From JAWKMZ01 sp041391965 (lineage in GTDB: Bacteria > Bacteroidota > Bacteroidia > Flavobacteriales > Flavobacteriaceae): DNA of 64,000 nucleotides. How positions within the stretch are numbered: the stretch's first letter is position 1; each line of letters starts with the position of its first letter. The position numbers and the translations under genes are program-made. The notes under the pieces were generated by a model that worked only from the letters and a program-made list of their open reading frames with translations, did not search any database and had not been told where the DNA came from. Below are positions 36,317 to 45,633 of the stretch, one piece after another. The stretch spans positions 496,001-560,000 of the forward strand of contig JAWKMZ010000001.1 of NCBI GenBank assembly GCA_041391965.1. Direction: 5' to 3'.

Positions 36317-37415
36317 AGCGCAAGAAACCATCCTTGAAATAGATTTAAAAGCACTTAAACACAATTTTGAGTATTTAAAATCAAAACTTCAGTCCAATAC
36401 TAAATTTTTAGCAGTAGTCAAAGCATTTGCTTATGGCAATGATGCAAATGAAATTGCCAACTATCTTCAAAATTTAAAGGTCGATTATTTTGCAGTTGCT
36501 TATGTAGCAGAAGGTGTTGCACTGCGTAATGCAGGCATAACCCAACCTATTTTGGTATTACATCCACAAGCTGTGAATTTCAAAACCTTGATAGAACGCT
36601 GTTTAGAACCGAGCATATATAATACAAAGATTTTAAACCAGTTTATTGAAGTTGCTTCCGCCAAAAAACAGCAAGATTATCCTATTCATATCAAATTTAA
36701 TACAGGTTTAAATCGTTTAGGGTTTAAAGAAGAGGATATTGACGCTATTCATTCCAAAATAAAAAACACAAAAACAGTTAAGGTGAATTCTATTTTTTCA
36801 CATTTAGCTGCCAGTGAAGATTTAAATGAAAAAGAATTTACACTAAATCAAATTGAACGTTTTAAAAGCATTGTTGAGCAGTTTGTTTCTGTTTTTGGTT
36901 ACAAACCTATTCTTCATATGTGTAACACTTCAGGGATTATAAATTATCCTGAAGCTCATTTTGATATGGTACGCAGTGGAATTGGATTGTATGGCTTTGG
37001 AAATTCTGACATAGAAAACAAAAACTTTAAACCAATTGCCGCTTTAAAATCAGTGATTTCTCAGATTCATCATGTTGAAAAAGGCGAAACTGTAGGTTAC
37101 AACAGGGCTTTTAAAAGTGAAACTTCACAAAAAACAGCCACTATTCCTATTGGTCATGCAGATGGTATTGGTCGTCAATATGGTAATGGAAAAGGCTATG
37201 TCATTATCAATAATCAAAAAGCACCAATTGTTGGCAATGTGTGTATGGATATGCTAATGGTTAATATCACAGATATTGATTGTCACGAAGGCGACGAGGT
37301 TATCGTTTTTGATGGGTCACATCCTGCATCTGAGGTTGCAAAAGGTGCTAACACAATTTCTTATGAACTAATTACAGCTATTTCCCAGCGTGTCAAGCGT
37401 GTTATTTTAAAATAA
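36309..37415 (+). CDS. alr: alanine racemase
   Basis: PLP enzyme making D-alanine for peptidoglycan. The cofactor lysine is K38 in AVVKAFAYGNDA and the catalytic tyrosine is in TVGYNRAFKS (near residue 265); the C-terminal beta domain has GRQYGNGKGYV and GNVCMDMLMVNI. The 368-residue length is standard. Translation starts inside the end of tdk (ATGCCTAA shared), so it is coupled to tdk. Usually alr stands with murF in flavobacteria; here the partner is tdk. Confidence 0.94.
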   Translation: MPKAQETILEIDLKALKHNFEYLKSKLQSNTKFLAVVKAFAYGNDANEIANYLQNLKVDYFAVAYVAEGVALRNAGITQPILVLHPQAVNFKTLIERCLEPSIYNTKILNQFIEVASAKKQQDYPIHIKFNTGLNRLGFKEEDIDAIHSKIKNTKTVKVNSIFSHLAASEDLNEKEFTLNQIERFKSIVEQFVSVFGYKPILHMCNTSGIINYPEAHFDMVRSGIGLYGFGNSDIENKNFKPIAALKSVISQIHHVEKGETVGYNRAFKSETSQKTATIPIGHADGIGRQYGNGKGYVIINNQKAPIVGNVCMDMLMVNITDIDCHEGDEVIVFDGSHPASEVAKGANTISYELITAISQRVKRVILK

Positions 37416-37489
37416 TTCTATCTTCATTTTTTAACATTTAGCAATTTTTCTTACATTAGATACTTAATAACTAACTTAATACAATTATT

Positions 37490-37891
37490 ATGTGGAAAGA
37501 ATTTAAGAATTTTATTATGACAGGTAATGTCATTGACCTAGCCGTTGCAGTATTGTTAGCTGGTGCTATGGGCTTAGTCGTTAACGGATTTGTTAATGAT
37601 ATCATGATGCCATTTGTTGGTCATTTCTCTGGCGGTTTGGATTTTGCAGACATGAAACTCGTCTTAGATGAAGCTGTTGTTGCTGCAGATGGTACCGTTA
37701 CCAAAGCTGAAAATGCTATTATGTATGGCAAATGGATTAATGCCATCATTAATTTGATTATTGTAGGTTTTGTTTTATTTATAATTGTAAAAGCATACAA
37801 CAAAACCAAAACACCACCTGCTCCTGCGGCTCCTGCTGGTCCATCAGATAATGATTTACTAAAAGAAATAAGAGACGCATTGAAAAAATAA
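37490..37891 (+). CDS. mscL: large-conductance mechanosensitive channel
   Basis: Pore of a stretch-activated safety valve in the inner membrane that opens during hypoosmotic shock. The N-terminal MWKEFKNFIMTGNVIDLAVAV matches the family, TM1 contains the AVAVLLAGAMGLVVNGFVND pore, and TM2 (about 88-110) ends with the charged bundle SDNDLLKEIRDALKK. The periplasmic loop between the helices is longer than usual (DEAVVAADGTVTKAENAI). It is followed by a strong terminator. Confidence 0.95.
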   Translation: MWKEFKNFIMTGNVIDLAVAVLLAGAMGLVVNGFVNDIMMPFVGHFSGGLDFADMKLVLDEAVVAADGTVTKAENAIMYGKWINAIINLIIVGFVLFIIVKAYNKTKTPPAPAAPAGPSDNDLLKEIRDALKK

Positions 37892-37929
37892 TTATGTGTT
37901 AAATAAATAACATTTTGTTGTTTATTGTT

Positions 37930-37967
37930 AAAAAGCTTTAGTTTACTAAAAACTAAAGCTTTTTTTA
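37930..37967 (+). terminator. intrinsic terminator of mscL
   Basis: A stem of about 15 bases with arms AAAAAGCTTTAGTTT and AAACTAAAGCTTTTT, a five-base loop, and a T-run. It lies 38 bases after the mscL stop. Confidence 0.88.
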
Positions 37968-37989
37968 ATTTCAAAATTGATTTAATACT

Positions 37990-37997
37990 TATTTTTG
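37990..37997 (+). promoter_or_regulatory. putative -7 element for asd
   Basis: TATTTTTG matches TAnnTTTG, 20 bases before the asd ATG at 38018. This supports the downstream start rather than an upstream in-frame codon at 37925, which would lie inside the mscL terminator. Confidence 0.5.
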
Positions 37998-38017
37998 CTA
38001 AAATAATTTTTAAAGAA

Positions 38018-39007
38018 ATGAAAGTAGCAGTTGTTGGTGCCACAGGAATGGTTGGCGAAGTTATGTTAAAAGTTTTGGAAGAACGCCATTTTCCATTTAC
38101 AGAATTACTTCTTGTAGCTTCTGAAAAATCAATTGGAAAAACAATTTCATTTAAAGGAACCCATTACAAAGTCATTGGACTACAGGATGCGGTTGCTCAA
38201 AAACCCGATATTGCCTTGTTTTCAGCAGGTGGAAATACCTCTTTAGAATGGGCACCTAAATTTGCTGAAGTTGGCACAACCGTTATTGATAACTCTTCTG
38301 CTTGGAGAATGGATTTAACCAAAAAATTAATTGTCCCAGAAATTAATGCCAATCAACTCACAAAAGAAGATAAAATTATTGCCAACCCAAATTGCTCAAC
38401 CATTCAAATGGTTATGGTGTTAGCACCTTTACACAAAAAATACAAAATTAAACGCATTGTTGTTTCTACCTACCAATCTATTACAGGAACGGGTTTAAAA
38501 GCTGTCAAACAATTAGAAAATGAACTTGCTGGTATTAAAGGTGAAATGGCTTATCCTTATCCAATTCATAAAAATGTCATTCCACATTGCGATGTATTTG
38601 AAGACAATGGTTACACTAAAGAGGAAATGAAATTGGTAAGAGAAACTCAAAAAATTTTGGATGACAAAACAATAGCAGTTACCGCAACGGCTGTTCGTAT
38701 TCCAACTTCTGGTGGTCATAGCGAGGCCGTAAATATTGAATTTGAAACCGATTTTGATACTAATGAGGTTCGAAAAATTTTAAATGACACTGATGGTGTA
38801 ACATTGCAAGACAACATTGATGTTAACACCTATCCAATGCCTATTTATGCCAATGGCAAAGACGATGTTTTTGTTGGACGTATTCGTCGTGATGGCTCTC
38901 AGCCCAACTCTTTAAACTTATGGATTGTAAGTGATAATTTACGAAAAGGAGCCGCAACAAACACCATCCAAATTGCTGAATATTTGATTGCCAACCATTT
39001 GGTATAA
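38018..39007 (+). CDS. asd: aspartate-semialdehyde dehydrogenase
   Basis: NADPH-dependent reduction of aspartyl phosphate to aspartate semialdehyde, in the lysine (diaminopimelate), threonine and methionine pathway. The N-terminal nucleotide motif is VGATGMVGEVM; the active-site cysteine is C126 in NPNCSTIQMVM; the substrate-binding histidine is in GGHSEAVNIEF. The length of 329 residues supports the start at 38018; upstream codons would run through a terminator. The product is cytoplasmic. Confidence 0.95.
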   Translation: MKVAVVGATGMVGEVMLKVLEERHFPFTELLLVASEKSIGKTISFKGTHYKVIGLQDAVAQKPDIALFSAGGNTSLEWAPKFAEVGTTVIDNSSAWRMDLTKKLIVPEINANQLTKEDKIIANPNCSTIQMVMVLAPLHKKYKIKRIVVSTYQSITGTGLKAVKQLENELAGIKGEMAYPYPIHKNVIPHCDVFEDNGYTKEEMKLVRETQKILDDKTIAVTATAVRIPTSGGHSEAVNIEFETDFDTNEVRKILNDTDGVTLQDNIDVNTYPMPIYANGKDDVFVGRIRRDGSQPNSLNLWIVSDNLRKGAATNTIQIAEYLIANHLV

Positions 39008-39133
39008 GCTCAAAATTCTTCTTATAAAATTTCTCATTTTTAGACAAATGAGCAGTAAATTTTTGTAATACAACTAATTAATTGTTGCGCATTTACTTAA
39101 TTGGCTATATTAGTAGTCCAAATTTTACTGTAA

Positions 39134-40231
39134 ATGTTTTATAATTACAAACAATATCCTTACTTATTAGTGGTGGTGTTTGCACTTTTTTCTTGTGCAA
39201 ATGACGATAATTATGTGCCTGTTGATGATAATCCTGAGCCAGAATCGCCTGTTGTATTTGATATTAATGCAGTACCTTATCAAACCTTGTCAGAATATAA
39301 TTTTTTTGAAGGAACCATGTCAGATTTAAATCCAGTTTATGGTGTTTTGCCTTATGATTTAATTTCTCCATTATTTTCTGATTATGCACATAAAAAACGC
39401 TTTGTTTGGATGCCAAATAATGTAACCGCAAGTTACGTTAATGATTATTCCCCATTAAATTTTCCAACAGGAGCTGTATTGATAAAAAATTTTTATTATG
39501 ACAACGTGCTTCCGGAAGGAAAAACAAAAATTTTAGAAACACGTCTGATGATAAAAAAAGAGGAAGGCTGGACATTTGCTAATTATATTTGGAATGATGA
39601 ACAAACCGAGGCCACCTTTGATACCGAAGGTAAATTTGTTGATTTTAGTTGGACTGAAAATGGCACAGTTAAAAATGTAAACTACAAAATTCCTTCTTAT
39701 AGCGAATGCTTTACATGCCACAATAAATATGATACTCCTGTCCCAATTGGTCCAAAACCTCAAAATTTAAATCGCAACATAGACTATCCTGATGGTATTA
39801 AAAACCAATTAAGCAAATGGGTAGAAATGGGCTATTTAACAAATAACTATCCAACAGATATAAATTCAATAGTCAAATGGGACGACCCAACACAACCATT
39901 AGAAATGCGTGTGCGCTCTTATTTAGACATTAATTGTGCACATTGCCATTCCGAACAAAGCTATTGTGAATATGCACATGTTCGATTTGAATTTGACAAA
40001 ACATCAAACCCTGTTAATTTAGGTGTTTGTGTTGATGGCACTTTTATCTTTGACAGTGCTATTCATTTTATTGTATCCGCAGGAAATGCCCAAAAATCAA
40101 TTATATATAACCGACTCAATACCACTGATCCATCCATACGAATGCCGCTTTTAGGAAGAACCCTTATACATGAAGAAGGCGTCCAATTAATTGAAGAGTG
40201 GATTAACTCATTAAATTACACATGCAATTAA
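39134..40231 (+). CDS. diheme c-type cytochrome lipoprotein
   Basis: A 365-residue secreted protein. The start MFYNYKQYPYLLVVVFALFSC is a lipoprotein signal with a lipobox ending at FSC. Two heme c motifs occur: CFTCH (C192, C195, H196) and CAHCH (C268, C271, H272). Between them is a domain with the pattern of the HNE_0200/SO2930 family of diheme proteins of unknown function. It sits 11 bases before a secreted FG-GAP/ASPIC protein on the same strand, so the two are likely one operon. The electron partner is unknown. Confidence 0.85.
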   Translation: MFYNYKQYPYLLVVVFALFSCANDDNYVPVDDNPEPESPVVFDINAVPYQTLSEYNFFEGTMSDLNPVYGVLPYDLISPLFSDYAHKKRFVWMPNNVTASYVNDYSPLNFPTGAVLIKNFYYDNVLPEGKTKILETRLMIKKEEGWTFANYIWNDEQTEATFDTEGKFVDFSWTENGTVKNVNYKIPSYSECFTCHNKYDTPVPIGPKPQNLNRNIDYPDGIKNQLSKWVEMGYLTNNYPTDINSIVKWDDPTQPLEMRVRSYLDINCAHCHSEQSYCEYAHVRFEFDKTSNPVNLGVCVDGTFIFDSAIHFIVSAGNAQKSIIYNRLNTTDPSIRMPLLGRTLIHEEGVQLIEEWINSLNYTCN

Positions 40232-40242
40232 AATAATATATT

Positions 40243-42333
40243 ATGAAAAAAACAATACTCTTATTTGCGTTAAGTCTTACTAATGCAATCGTTTTTTCTC
40301 AAGTAAGCTCAAACAGTTGTGCTGAAGCTGAAAGTGCGACTCATATTACTGGAGAGGGCACTTTTTCTGTAGGTGCCATTAATGGTAATGCACCAACGCC
40401 AATTTGCTTAAATGATGGTGTAACCGCTAGTAATGGCGAATGGTTTGCTTACACGCCAACAGCAAACCACAATGTTACTGTTACCTCATACCTGCCCGAA
40501 AATGGAAACACAGACACGAGAGTGCATATATATACAGGTACTTGTGGCGCTTTAAATTGCGTTACAGGTAATGATGATGTAGATATCAATTCAGGAACAT
40601 ATCCGTCACGTGTAGATTTTGCTGCCACAGCAAATCAAACCTATTATATTGCTTGGGATAACCGTTGGGCAAATAGTGAAAATTTTATTTTTCAATTACT
40701 TGAAGATGCTGCGCCACCTGCTCCTGCCGCCATTACCTTCTCAAATCAAACCCTATCTGCAACAGGTTCAAAAATGGGTGTTGTGGATATGAATGGTGAC
40801 TTTTTAGATGACATTATTACTATTCCAAGTCAATCAGAATCTACAACTGTATACAATTTAAATATTTACTACCAACAAGCCAATGGTTCTTTTGTGGAGG
40901 CTAACTATTTTCCTCAAGCACCAAGAAACCCAACATGGAGTTTAGCTGCTGGAGATTATGATGGTAACGGCTATAACGATATTGTTTTTGGAGATAGCAA
41001 TGGCGCTAATGTGCTTAAAGCTAATGCAAATGGAACGGCTTATTCTGTTGCTGCTAATAACAGTGTATTTACACAACGTACTAATTTTGTTGATATAAAC
41101 AATGATGGCCATTTAGATATTTTTGTATGCCATGACCAAGCGCCAAGTGTATATTATATAAATGATGGCACTGGTGGACTTACATTTTATCAAAGTGTCG
41201 CAAATTCAGGTTTAGGGAGCTATCCATCGGGAGGTAATTATGCTTCTGTTTGGATAGATTATGACAACGATGGAGACATGGATATGTTTATGGCTAAATG
41301 TGGAGGTGACGTGCCAAGACGCACCAATCAAATGTATAGAAATGATGGCAATGGAAATTATACAGAGGTAGGAAGCATTGTCGGTTTAGATGATCCTATC
41401 CAAACTTGGTCTGCTGCTTGGGCAGATTATAATAATGATGGTTATATGGACTGTTTTGTAGGAACCTCTGATGGTTCTCCTCATAAAATGATGTTAAATG
41501 TCCCTAATACTGACCCAAATACAAACGTGCTAAACCCAAGAAAGTTTGTGGATGTAACTAGCACTACCAATTTAGCAAATTTTACGGTCTCAAGTATAGA
41601 ACACGCTCCTGCTGATTTTGACAATGATGGCTACGTTGATATTTTATCTGGTGGTAAAATTTTACATAATAATGGTGATATGACCTTTACAGCTATTCTT
41701 ACAGGAGCCCCTGGAACTGGTGGTATTGGAGATTTAAACAACGACGGCTTTTTAGACGTTTATGGTGGCGGAAGCATTCGTATAAATGATGGTAATGCAA
41801 ACCATTGGATTAAAATTATTACTATAGGTGATGAAGCTGGAGGTCACAGTAATAGAAGTGGTATTGGTGCACGTGTAGAAATTAATACGGCTTCAGGTAC
41901 TCAAATAAGAGATGTCCGAAGTGGTGAAGGTTTTAGATTTATGAGCACATTAAATACTCATTTTGGCATTGGTACAGATACTGCCATCAATTATGTACGC
42001 GTGTATTGGCCATCTGGTGTGGTAGATAACATTGTTAATCCAACTATTGATACCGCATTGACAGTTACTGAAGGTAGTACGCTTGGTTTACCAAATACAT
42101 TTGCAAATGATTTAATTATCTATCCAAACCCAACAAAAAATGTGCTAAACTTAAGTACCATTGACAACTTAGAAGGTGCTATTTATTCCGTTTTTGACAT
42201 GACAGGAAAACGTGTTTTAAATTCTAAATTGATTTCAAAAACAATAGATGTATCACATTTAAGCTCTGGAAATTATATCTTAAGAATCATTTCTGGAAGT
42301 TCAGTTAAAACTCAAAAATTTATCAAGCAATAA
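40243..42333 (+). CDS. secreted FG-GAP/VCBS protein with ASPIC domain and type A T9SS sorting domain
   Basis: A 696-residue extracellular protein. After a signal peptide (to VFSQVSS) is a pre-peptidase-like domain (about 25-150, with NGEWFAYTP and TYYIAWDNR), then at least five FG-GAP/VCBS repeats, each with DYDGDGxxD-type calcium loops such as YDNDGDMDMF and YNNDGYMDCF. An ASPIC/UnbV domain (about 500-575, GIGARVEINTASG) follows. The last 70 residues are a type A sorting domain (IIYPNPTKNVLNLS ... YILRIISGSS). Related proteins are integrin-like or polysaccharide-associated; function unknown. It is coexpressed with the diheme lipoprotein. Confidence 0.88.
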   Translation: MKKTILLFALSLTNAIVFSQVSSNSCAEAESATHITGEGTFSVGAINGNAPTPICLNDGVTASNGEWFAYTPTANHNVTVTSYLPENGNTDTRVHIYTGTCGALNCVTGNDDVDINSGTYPSRVDFAATANQTYYIAWDNRWANSENFIFQLLEDAAPPAPAAITFSNQTLSATGSKMGVVDMNGDFLDDIITIPSQSESTTVYNLNIYYQQANGSFVEANYFPQAPRNPTWSLAAGDYDGNGYNDIVFGDSNGANVLKANANGTAYSVAANNSVFTQRTNFVDINNDGHLDIFVCHDQAPSVYYINDGTGGLTFYQSVANSGLGSYPSGGNYASVWIDYDNDGDMDMFMAKCGGDVPRRTNQMYRNDGNGNYTEVGSIVGLDDPIQTWSAAWADYNNDGYMDCFVGTSDGSPHKMMLNVPNTDPNTNVLNPRKFVDVTSTTNLANFTVSSIEHAPADFDNDGYVDILSGGKILHNNGDMTFTAILTGAPGTGGIGDLNNDGFLDVYGGGSIRINDGNANHWIKIITIGDEAGGHSNRSGIGARVEINTASGTQIRDVRSGEGFRFMSTLNTHFGIGTDTAINYVRVYWPSGVVDNIVNPTIDTALTVTEGSTLGLPNTFANDLIIYPNPTKNVLNLSTIDNLEGAIYSVFDMTGKRVLNSKLISKTIDVSHLSSGNYILRIISGSSVKTQKFIKQ

Positions 42334-42357
42334 ACACTTGCTTTTTATAAAATCATT

Positions 42358-42390
42358 AAAAATTCGCTTTAGTATTGAGCGAATTTTTTT
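42358..42390 (+). terminator. intrinsic terminator of the diheme/ASPIC operon
   Basis: Arms AAAAATTCGCT and AGCGAATTTTT with a 9-base loop and a T-run. It lies 25 bases after the ASPIC protein stop. Confidence 0.82.
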
Positions 42391-42395
42391 TGTGC

Positions 42396-42403
42396 TATTT
42401 TTG
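42396..42403 (+). promoter_or_regulatory. putative -7 element for the ABC ATPase gene
   Basis: TATTTTTG matches TAnnTTTG and ends 5 bases before the ATG at 42409. If used, transcription would begin at or next to the start codon, giving a leaderless mRNA. Confidence 0.45.
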
Positions 42404-42408
42404 TTCTT

Positions 42409-43323
42409 ATGCTACACATTAAAAATATAACATTCAGCTATAGCACAACTGAGGTTTTAAAAAATATTAGCTTTGCTCTAAAGGCAGGTGAACACCTATC
42501 CATTATTGGCGAAAGTGGTTCTGGCAAATCAACACTCTTAAAATTAATTTATGGCGAATTTGATTTACATAAAGGGCATATTTTTTGGAACGACACTGAA
42601 ATTTTAGGTCCAAAACACAATTTGGTTGTTGGATATGATTTTATGAAATATGTAGCTCAAGAATTTGATTTAATGCCTTTTATAACTGTTGAAGAAAACA
42701 TTGGCAAATACCTCTCTAATTTTTTTCCCGAAGAAAAGAACACACGCACAAAAGAATTATTAACTATTGTAGAATTATCTGATGTTGCTAAAACAAAAGT
42801 CAAGAATTTAAGTGGTGGACAAAAGCAGCGCGTAGCTTTAGCAAGAGCCTTGGCCAAACAACCTGAAATTTTATTGTTAGATGAACCTTTTAGTCATATC
42901 GATAATTTTAAAAAACAATCTTTAAGACGCAAAGTGTTCAATTACTTAAAAGAAAAAAATATTGCTTGTATTGTGGCTACACATGACAAAGAAGATGTGC
43001 TGGGTTATGCCAATCAAATGTTAGTTTTACATAACACAAAAATTATTGCAAACAACACACCTGAGCAATTATACAAACATCCTGAAACACCATTAGTAGC
43101 ATCCTTTTTTGAGGAATTTAATATCCTTAAAAATAAGACGATTGTTTATGCACATCAACTTAAAGTGGTTGAAAAATCAAAAATGAAAGTAATTGTAAAA
43201 CAGTCTTACTTTAAAGGGCAAAATTATTTGGTTGAAGCTGATTTTGAAGGCGAAACCATCTTTTTTGAACACCCAAAAGCTATGAAAAAAAACAGTTCTG
43301 TTTATCTAACTGTTGCTTTATAA
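42409..43323 (+). CDS. ABC transporter ATP-binding protein, PotA/AfuC-like
   Basis: A single ABC ATPase of 304 residues. Walker A is GESGSGKST (about 37-45), signature LSGGQKQR and Walker B LLLDEPFSHID; the H-loop is VATHDKED. Residues 240-304 form a small beta domain like the TOBE/regulatory extension of polyamine-, iron- and molybdate-type importers (FFEHPKAMKK). No permease is adjacent, so the substrate is unknown. It may be transcribed without a leader, as described for its promoter. Confidence 0.85.
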   Translation: MLHIKNITFSYSTTEVLKNISFALKAGEHLSIIGESGSGKSTLLKLIYGEFDLHKGHIFWNDTEILGPKHNLVVGYDFMKYVAQEFDLMPFITVEENIGKYLSNFFPEEKNTRTKELLTIVELSDVAKTKVKNLSGGQKQRVALARALAKQPEILLLDEPFSHIDNFKKQSLRRKVFNYLKEKNIACIVATHDKEDVLGYANQMLVLHNTKIIANNTPEQLYKHPETPLVASFFEEFNILKNKTIVYAHQLKVVEKSKMKVIVKQSYFKGQNYLVEADFEGETIFFEHPKAMKKNSSVYLTVAL

Positions 43324-43767
43324 CACTTCTTCAATCTCAAAACTTTGTTCTCCAAAAACCACCTTGTTACCAACCGTTTTTCCCAATAACAGCTGACCAA
43401 TTGGTGTATTTGGTGAGATTGCAAAAAATTGACGGTTCATAACTTCAAATTGTCCCGCACTTATGGCTATAAAATAATTGGCTTTTGAAGTTAACACCAC
43501 ACTTCCTAAGCGAATGGATTTTGATGTTGTTGCCATATCCATTTTAGACAAGACCTCGTTTAATTTTTGGGTGTCTGCTAATTGTTGTCCCGTTTTTTCT
43601 CGCTCTAATTGTACCATTGCTCTACCAGTTTCATGCTTATCGCCAGCACTACTTTTGGTTTCGGAGGTTAATGATTCTTGTAATTCTTGAATGGTTTGCT
43701 GTATGGTTTTTAGTCTGTTGGCAACAAATTCTAAACAAAGACCATACAATTGCTTTTTAAGTTCCAT
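43318..43767 (-). CDS. GreA/GreB-like protein
   Basis: The 149-residue product resembles transcript cleavage factors. The N-terminal half (about 1-75) is an alpha-helical hairpin candidate (LKTIQQTIQELQESL), and the C-terminal half has an FKBP-like beta fold with TPIGQLLLGKTVGNKVVFGE, matching the P-x-G...L-G-K-x-x-G-D pattern of GreA. The tip acid pair that GreA uses is not obvious. Related flavobacterial proteins are sometimes labelled as 3-oxoacyl-ACP synthase, which the sequence does not support. The start at 43767 follows mtgA by one base; an alternative seven codons earlier would overlap it. Operon: FAD oxidoreductase, mtgA, this gene. Confidence 0.72.
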   Translation of the reverse strand: MELKKQLYGLCLEFVANRLKTIQQTIQELQESLTSETKSSAGDKHETGRAMVQLEREKTGQQLADTQKLNEVLSKMDMATTSKSIRLGSVVLTSKANYFIAISAGQFEVMNRQFFAISPNTPIGQLLLGKTVGNKVVFGEQSFEIEEVL

Positions 43768-43768
43768 G

Positions 43769-44464
43769 TCAATCTTCTTTTGCTGCATAATCTAATATTC
43801 CATAATAACCCATTTGTTTAACAATCCAATTTTTACGATTTTGAATATATAAAGATGCTGGATTTGCTCTATATTTTAACGGATTTGGCAAAATAGCTGC
43901 AATAGCTGCTGCTTCAGATTGTGTAAGTCTTGATGCCGGTTTTTTAAACCAATACGCTGATGCTGCTTCTGCTCCATAAATACCATTTCCCATTTCGATA
44001 CTGTTAAGATACACCTCCATAATGCGTTTTTTAGACCAAAACAATTCAATCATAAAGGTAAAATAGGTTTCTAAACCTTTGCGCAACCAACTGCGTTGTG
44101 GCCATAAAAACACATTTTTTGCCGTTTGTTGGCTGATGGAACTCGCTCCTCTGGTACGCTTTGATTTTTTGTTATGTTCCATCGCTTTTTCAATCGCTTT
44201 TACATCAAAACCTTTGTGTTTTATAAAATTTTGGTCTTCGCTACAAATAACTGCTAATTGTAAATTTTTTGAGATGTCATCTATAGAAACCCAGTCGTGT
44301 TTCCATACTATTTCTTTATTATCTTGCCATTGCTCAAAACTTCTAATAACCATAAGCGGTGTTATTGGTACTGGAATCCATTTAAAAAGCAACACTATAA
44401 ATAGCGAAAAGAAAAATAGCCAAACAATGAGTTTTCCTATAAACCTAAAAAATTTCTTTATCAT
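43769..44464 (-). CDS. mtgA: monofunctional peptidoglycan glycosyltransferase
   Basis: Polymerises lipid II in the periplasm without a transpeptidase domain. One membrane anchor (about residues 9-30) precedes the GT51 domain, with the catalytic EDQNFIKHKGFD (about 77-88) and SSISQQTAKNVFLWPQRSW; the second catalytic Glu is in LNSIEMGNGIYG. The 231-residue length fits MtgA. It lies between an FAD oxidoreductase and the Gre-like gene, each spaced by one or two bases, so all three are probably cotranscribed. Confidence 0.93.
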   Translation of the reverse strand: MIKKFFRFIGKLIVWLFFFSLFIVLLFKWIPVPITPLMVIRSFEQWQDNKEIVWKHDWVSIDDISKNLQLAVICSEDQNFIKHKGFDVKAIEKAMEHNKKSKRTRGASSISQQTAKNVFLWPQRSWLRKGLETYFTFMIELFWSKKRIMEVYLNSIEMGNGIYGAEAASAYWFKKPASRLTQSEAAAIAAILPNPLKYRANPASLYIQNRKNWIVKQMGYYGILDYAAKED

Positions 44465-44465
44465 A

Positions 44466-45581
44466 TTAATTGATGAGTTGTGCTAATTCTTTACCTATGC
44501 TACTACCAATGGCAATACCCATTCCACCAAGTCTTACGCCACAAAACACCTGGTTGCTTATGGGTTTTACAATAGCCTTTTTTTGATTACCAACGCCCAT
44601 AATACCACTCCATCTATGGTCTATTTCAAAAGAGGTTTCTGGTAAAATGGTAGTTTTTAAAAGGTCTTCCAGTTTATTTTGAATTAAAGCAGTTTGCTCA
44701 AAAACAGTAGTTTCTTCAGCTTTAAAATCGAGATTGCGACCACCTCCAAACAAAATTCTATCTTCCACATTTCTAAAATAATAATAACCTTTATCTAAAT
44801 GAAAGGTGCCTTTAATATGAAGGTTTTTTATAGGTTTTGTAATTAAAACCTGAGCTCTTGCAGGTTTTACGTTTTCATTAATTAGTTGCGAAGCAAATCC
44901 GTTTGTAGCAATAAAAAGGTTGGAGGTTTTGAACTCAAACTGATTGGTTTTGATGTGAACGGTATTTGCAACTTCTTGAAAACCTTCAACAGTAATGGTG
45001 TTGAGTATCTTGATGCCTTTGCTTAATACCAATTGTGTTAGTGATACCATCATTTTGCCTGTATCAATTTGTCCTTCAAATGGACTAAAACTTAGGTATG
45101 ATTTGATGTTTTTAAATTTGAATCTGTTTGCTTTTAACAAAAAAACATCGTCTTTAAAAAGTGGTTTTAGCAATTTATTGATATCTTCTCTTTTGCTTAA
45201 ACAAGTGTCATAACCAATGGTATCATTGTCATAAAATAGTTCATAACCTCCTAATTGTTGGTAATTAATGGCTTTATCTGACAAAGTTTGACGCAATAAC
45301 AATAACCCATCAAATCGTTTTTTGACAAGGTTAAAAACCTCATCTTCTGAATGTGTGTTGAGGTCGTCAATTACTTCACTCAAACTTCCAAAGCAGGCAA
45401 ATCCTGCATTTTTGGTACTTGCACCTTGTGGTAAAAATCCTTTTTCTAAAATAAGAATGGTGGCTTTTGGGAAACGTTGTTGCAATTGCAAAGCACAATT
45501 AAGGCCAACAATACCACTTCCTACAATAGTAAAATCTACGTTAGTGAGCCACGATTTTAGTTCCCAATAAGAAAGGTTCAA
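44466..45581 (-). CDS. FAD-dependent oxidoreductase (DAO family)
   Basis: A 371-residue flavoenzyme of the D-amino acid oxidase/glycine oxidase superfamily. The FAD dinucleotide motif is GSGIVGLNCALQLQQ (about 22-36), followed by the acidic end of strand 2 in LEKG. The C-terminal substrate and FAD contact is SGIMGVG ... RLGGMGIAIGSSIGKEL. The substrate (amino acid, sarcosine or another amine) is not readable. It leads the operon with mtgA and the Gre-like gene. Confidence 0.85.
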   Translation of the reverse strand: MNLSYWELKSWLTNVDFTIVGSGIVGLNCALQLQQRFPKATILILEKGFLPQGASTKNAGFACFGSLSEVIDDLNTHSEDEVFNLVKKRFDGLLLLRQTLSDKAINYQQLGGYELFYDNDTIGYDTCLSKREDINKLLKPLFKDDVFLLKANRFKFKNIKSYLSFSPFEGQIDTGKMMVSLTQLVLSKGIKILNTITVEGFQEVANTVHIKTNQFEFKTSNLFIATNGFASQLINENVKPARAQVLITKPIKNLHIKGTFHLDKGYYYFRNVEDRILFGGGRNLDFKAEETTVFEQTALIQNKLEDLLKTTILPETSFEIDHRWSGIMGVGNQKKAIVKPISNQVFCGVRLGGMGIAIGSSIGKELAQLIN

Positions 45582-45633
45582 AATTTAAAATTATTAGTTA
45601 GTTAGCTAATAGTAAAAGTAGGGTTTTAGTGTT

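Noticed and set aside
37925..38017. N-terminal extension of Asd
   Set aside because: It runs through the mscL terminator and the -7 element; the family begins at the GATGMVG strand.
44079..44486. 135-codon plus-strand frame over mtgA
   Set aside because: It is antisense to MtgA, whose GT51 motifs are convincing.
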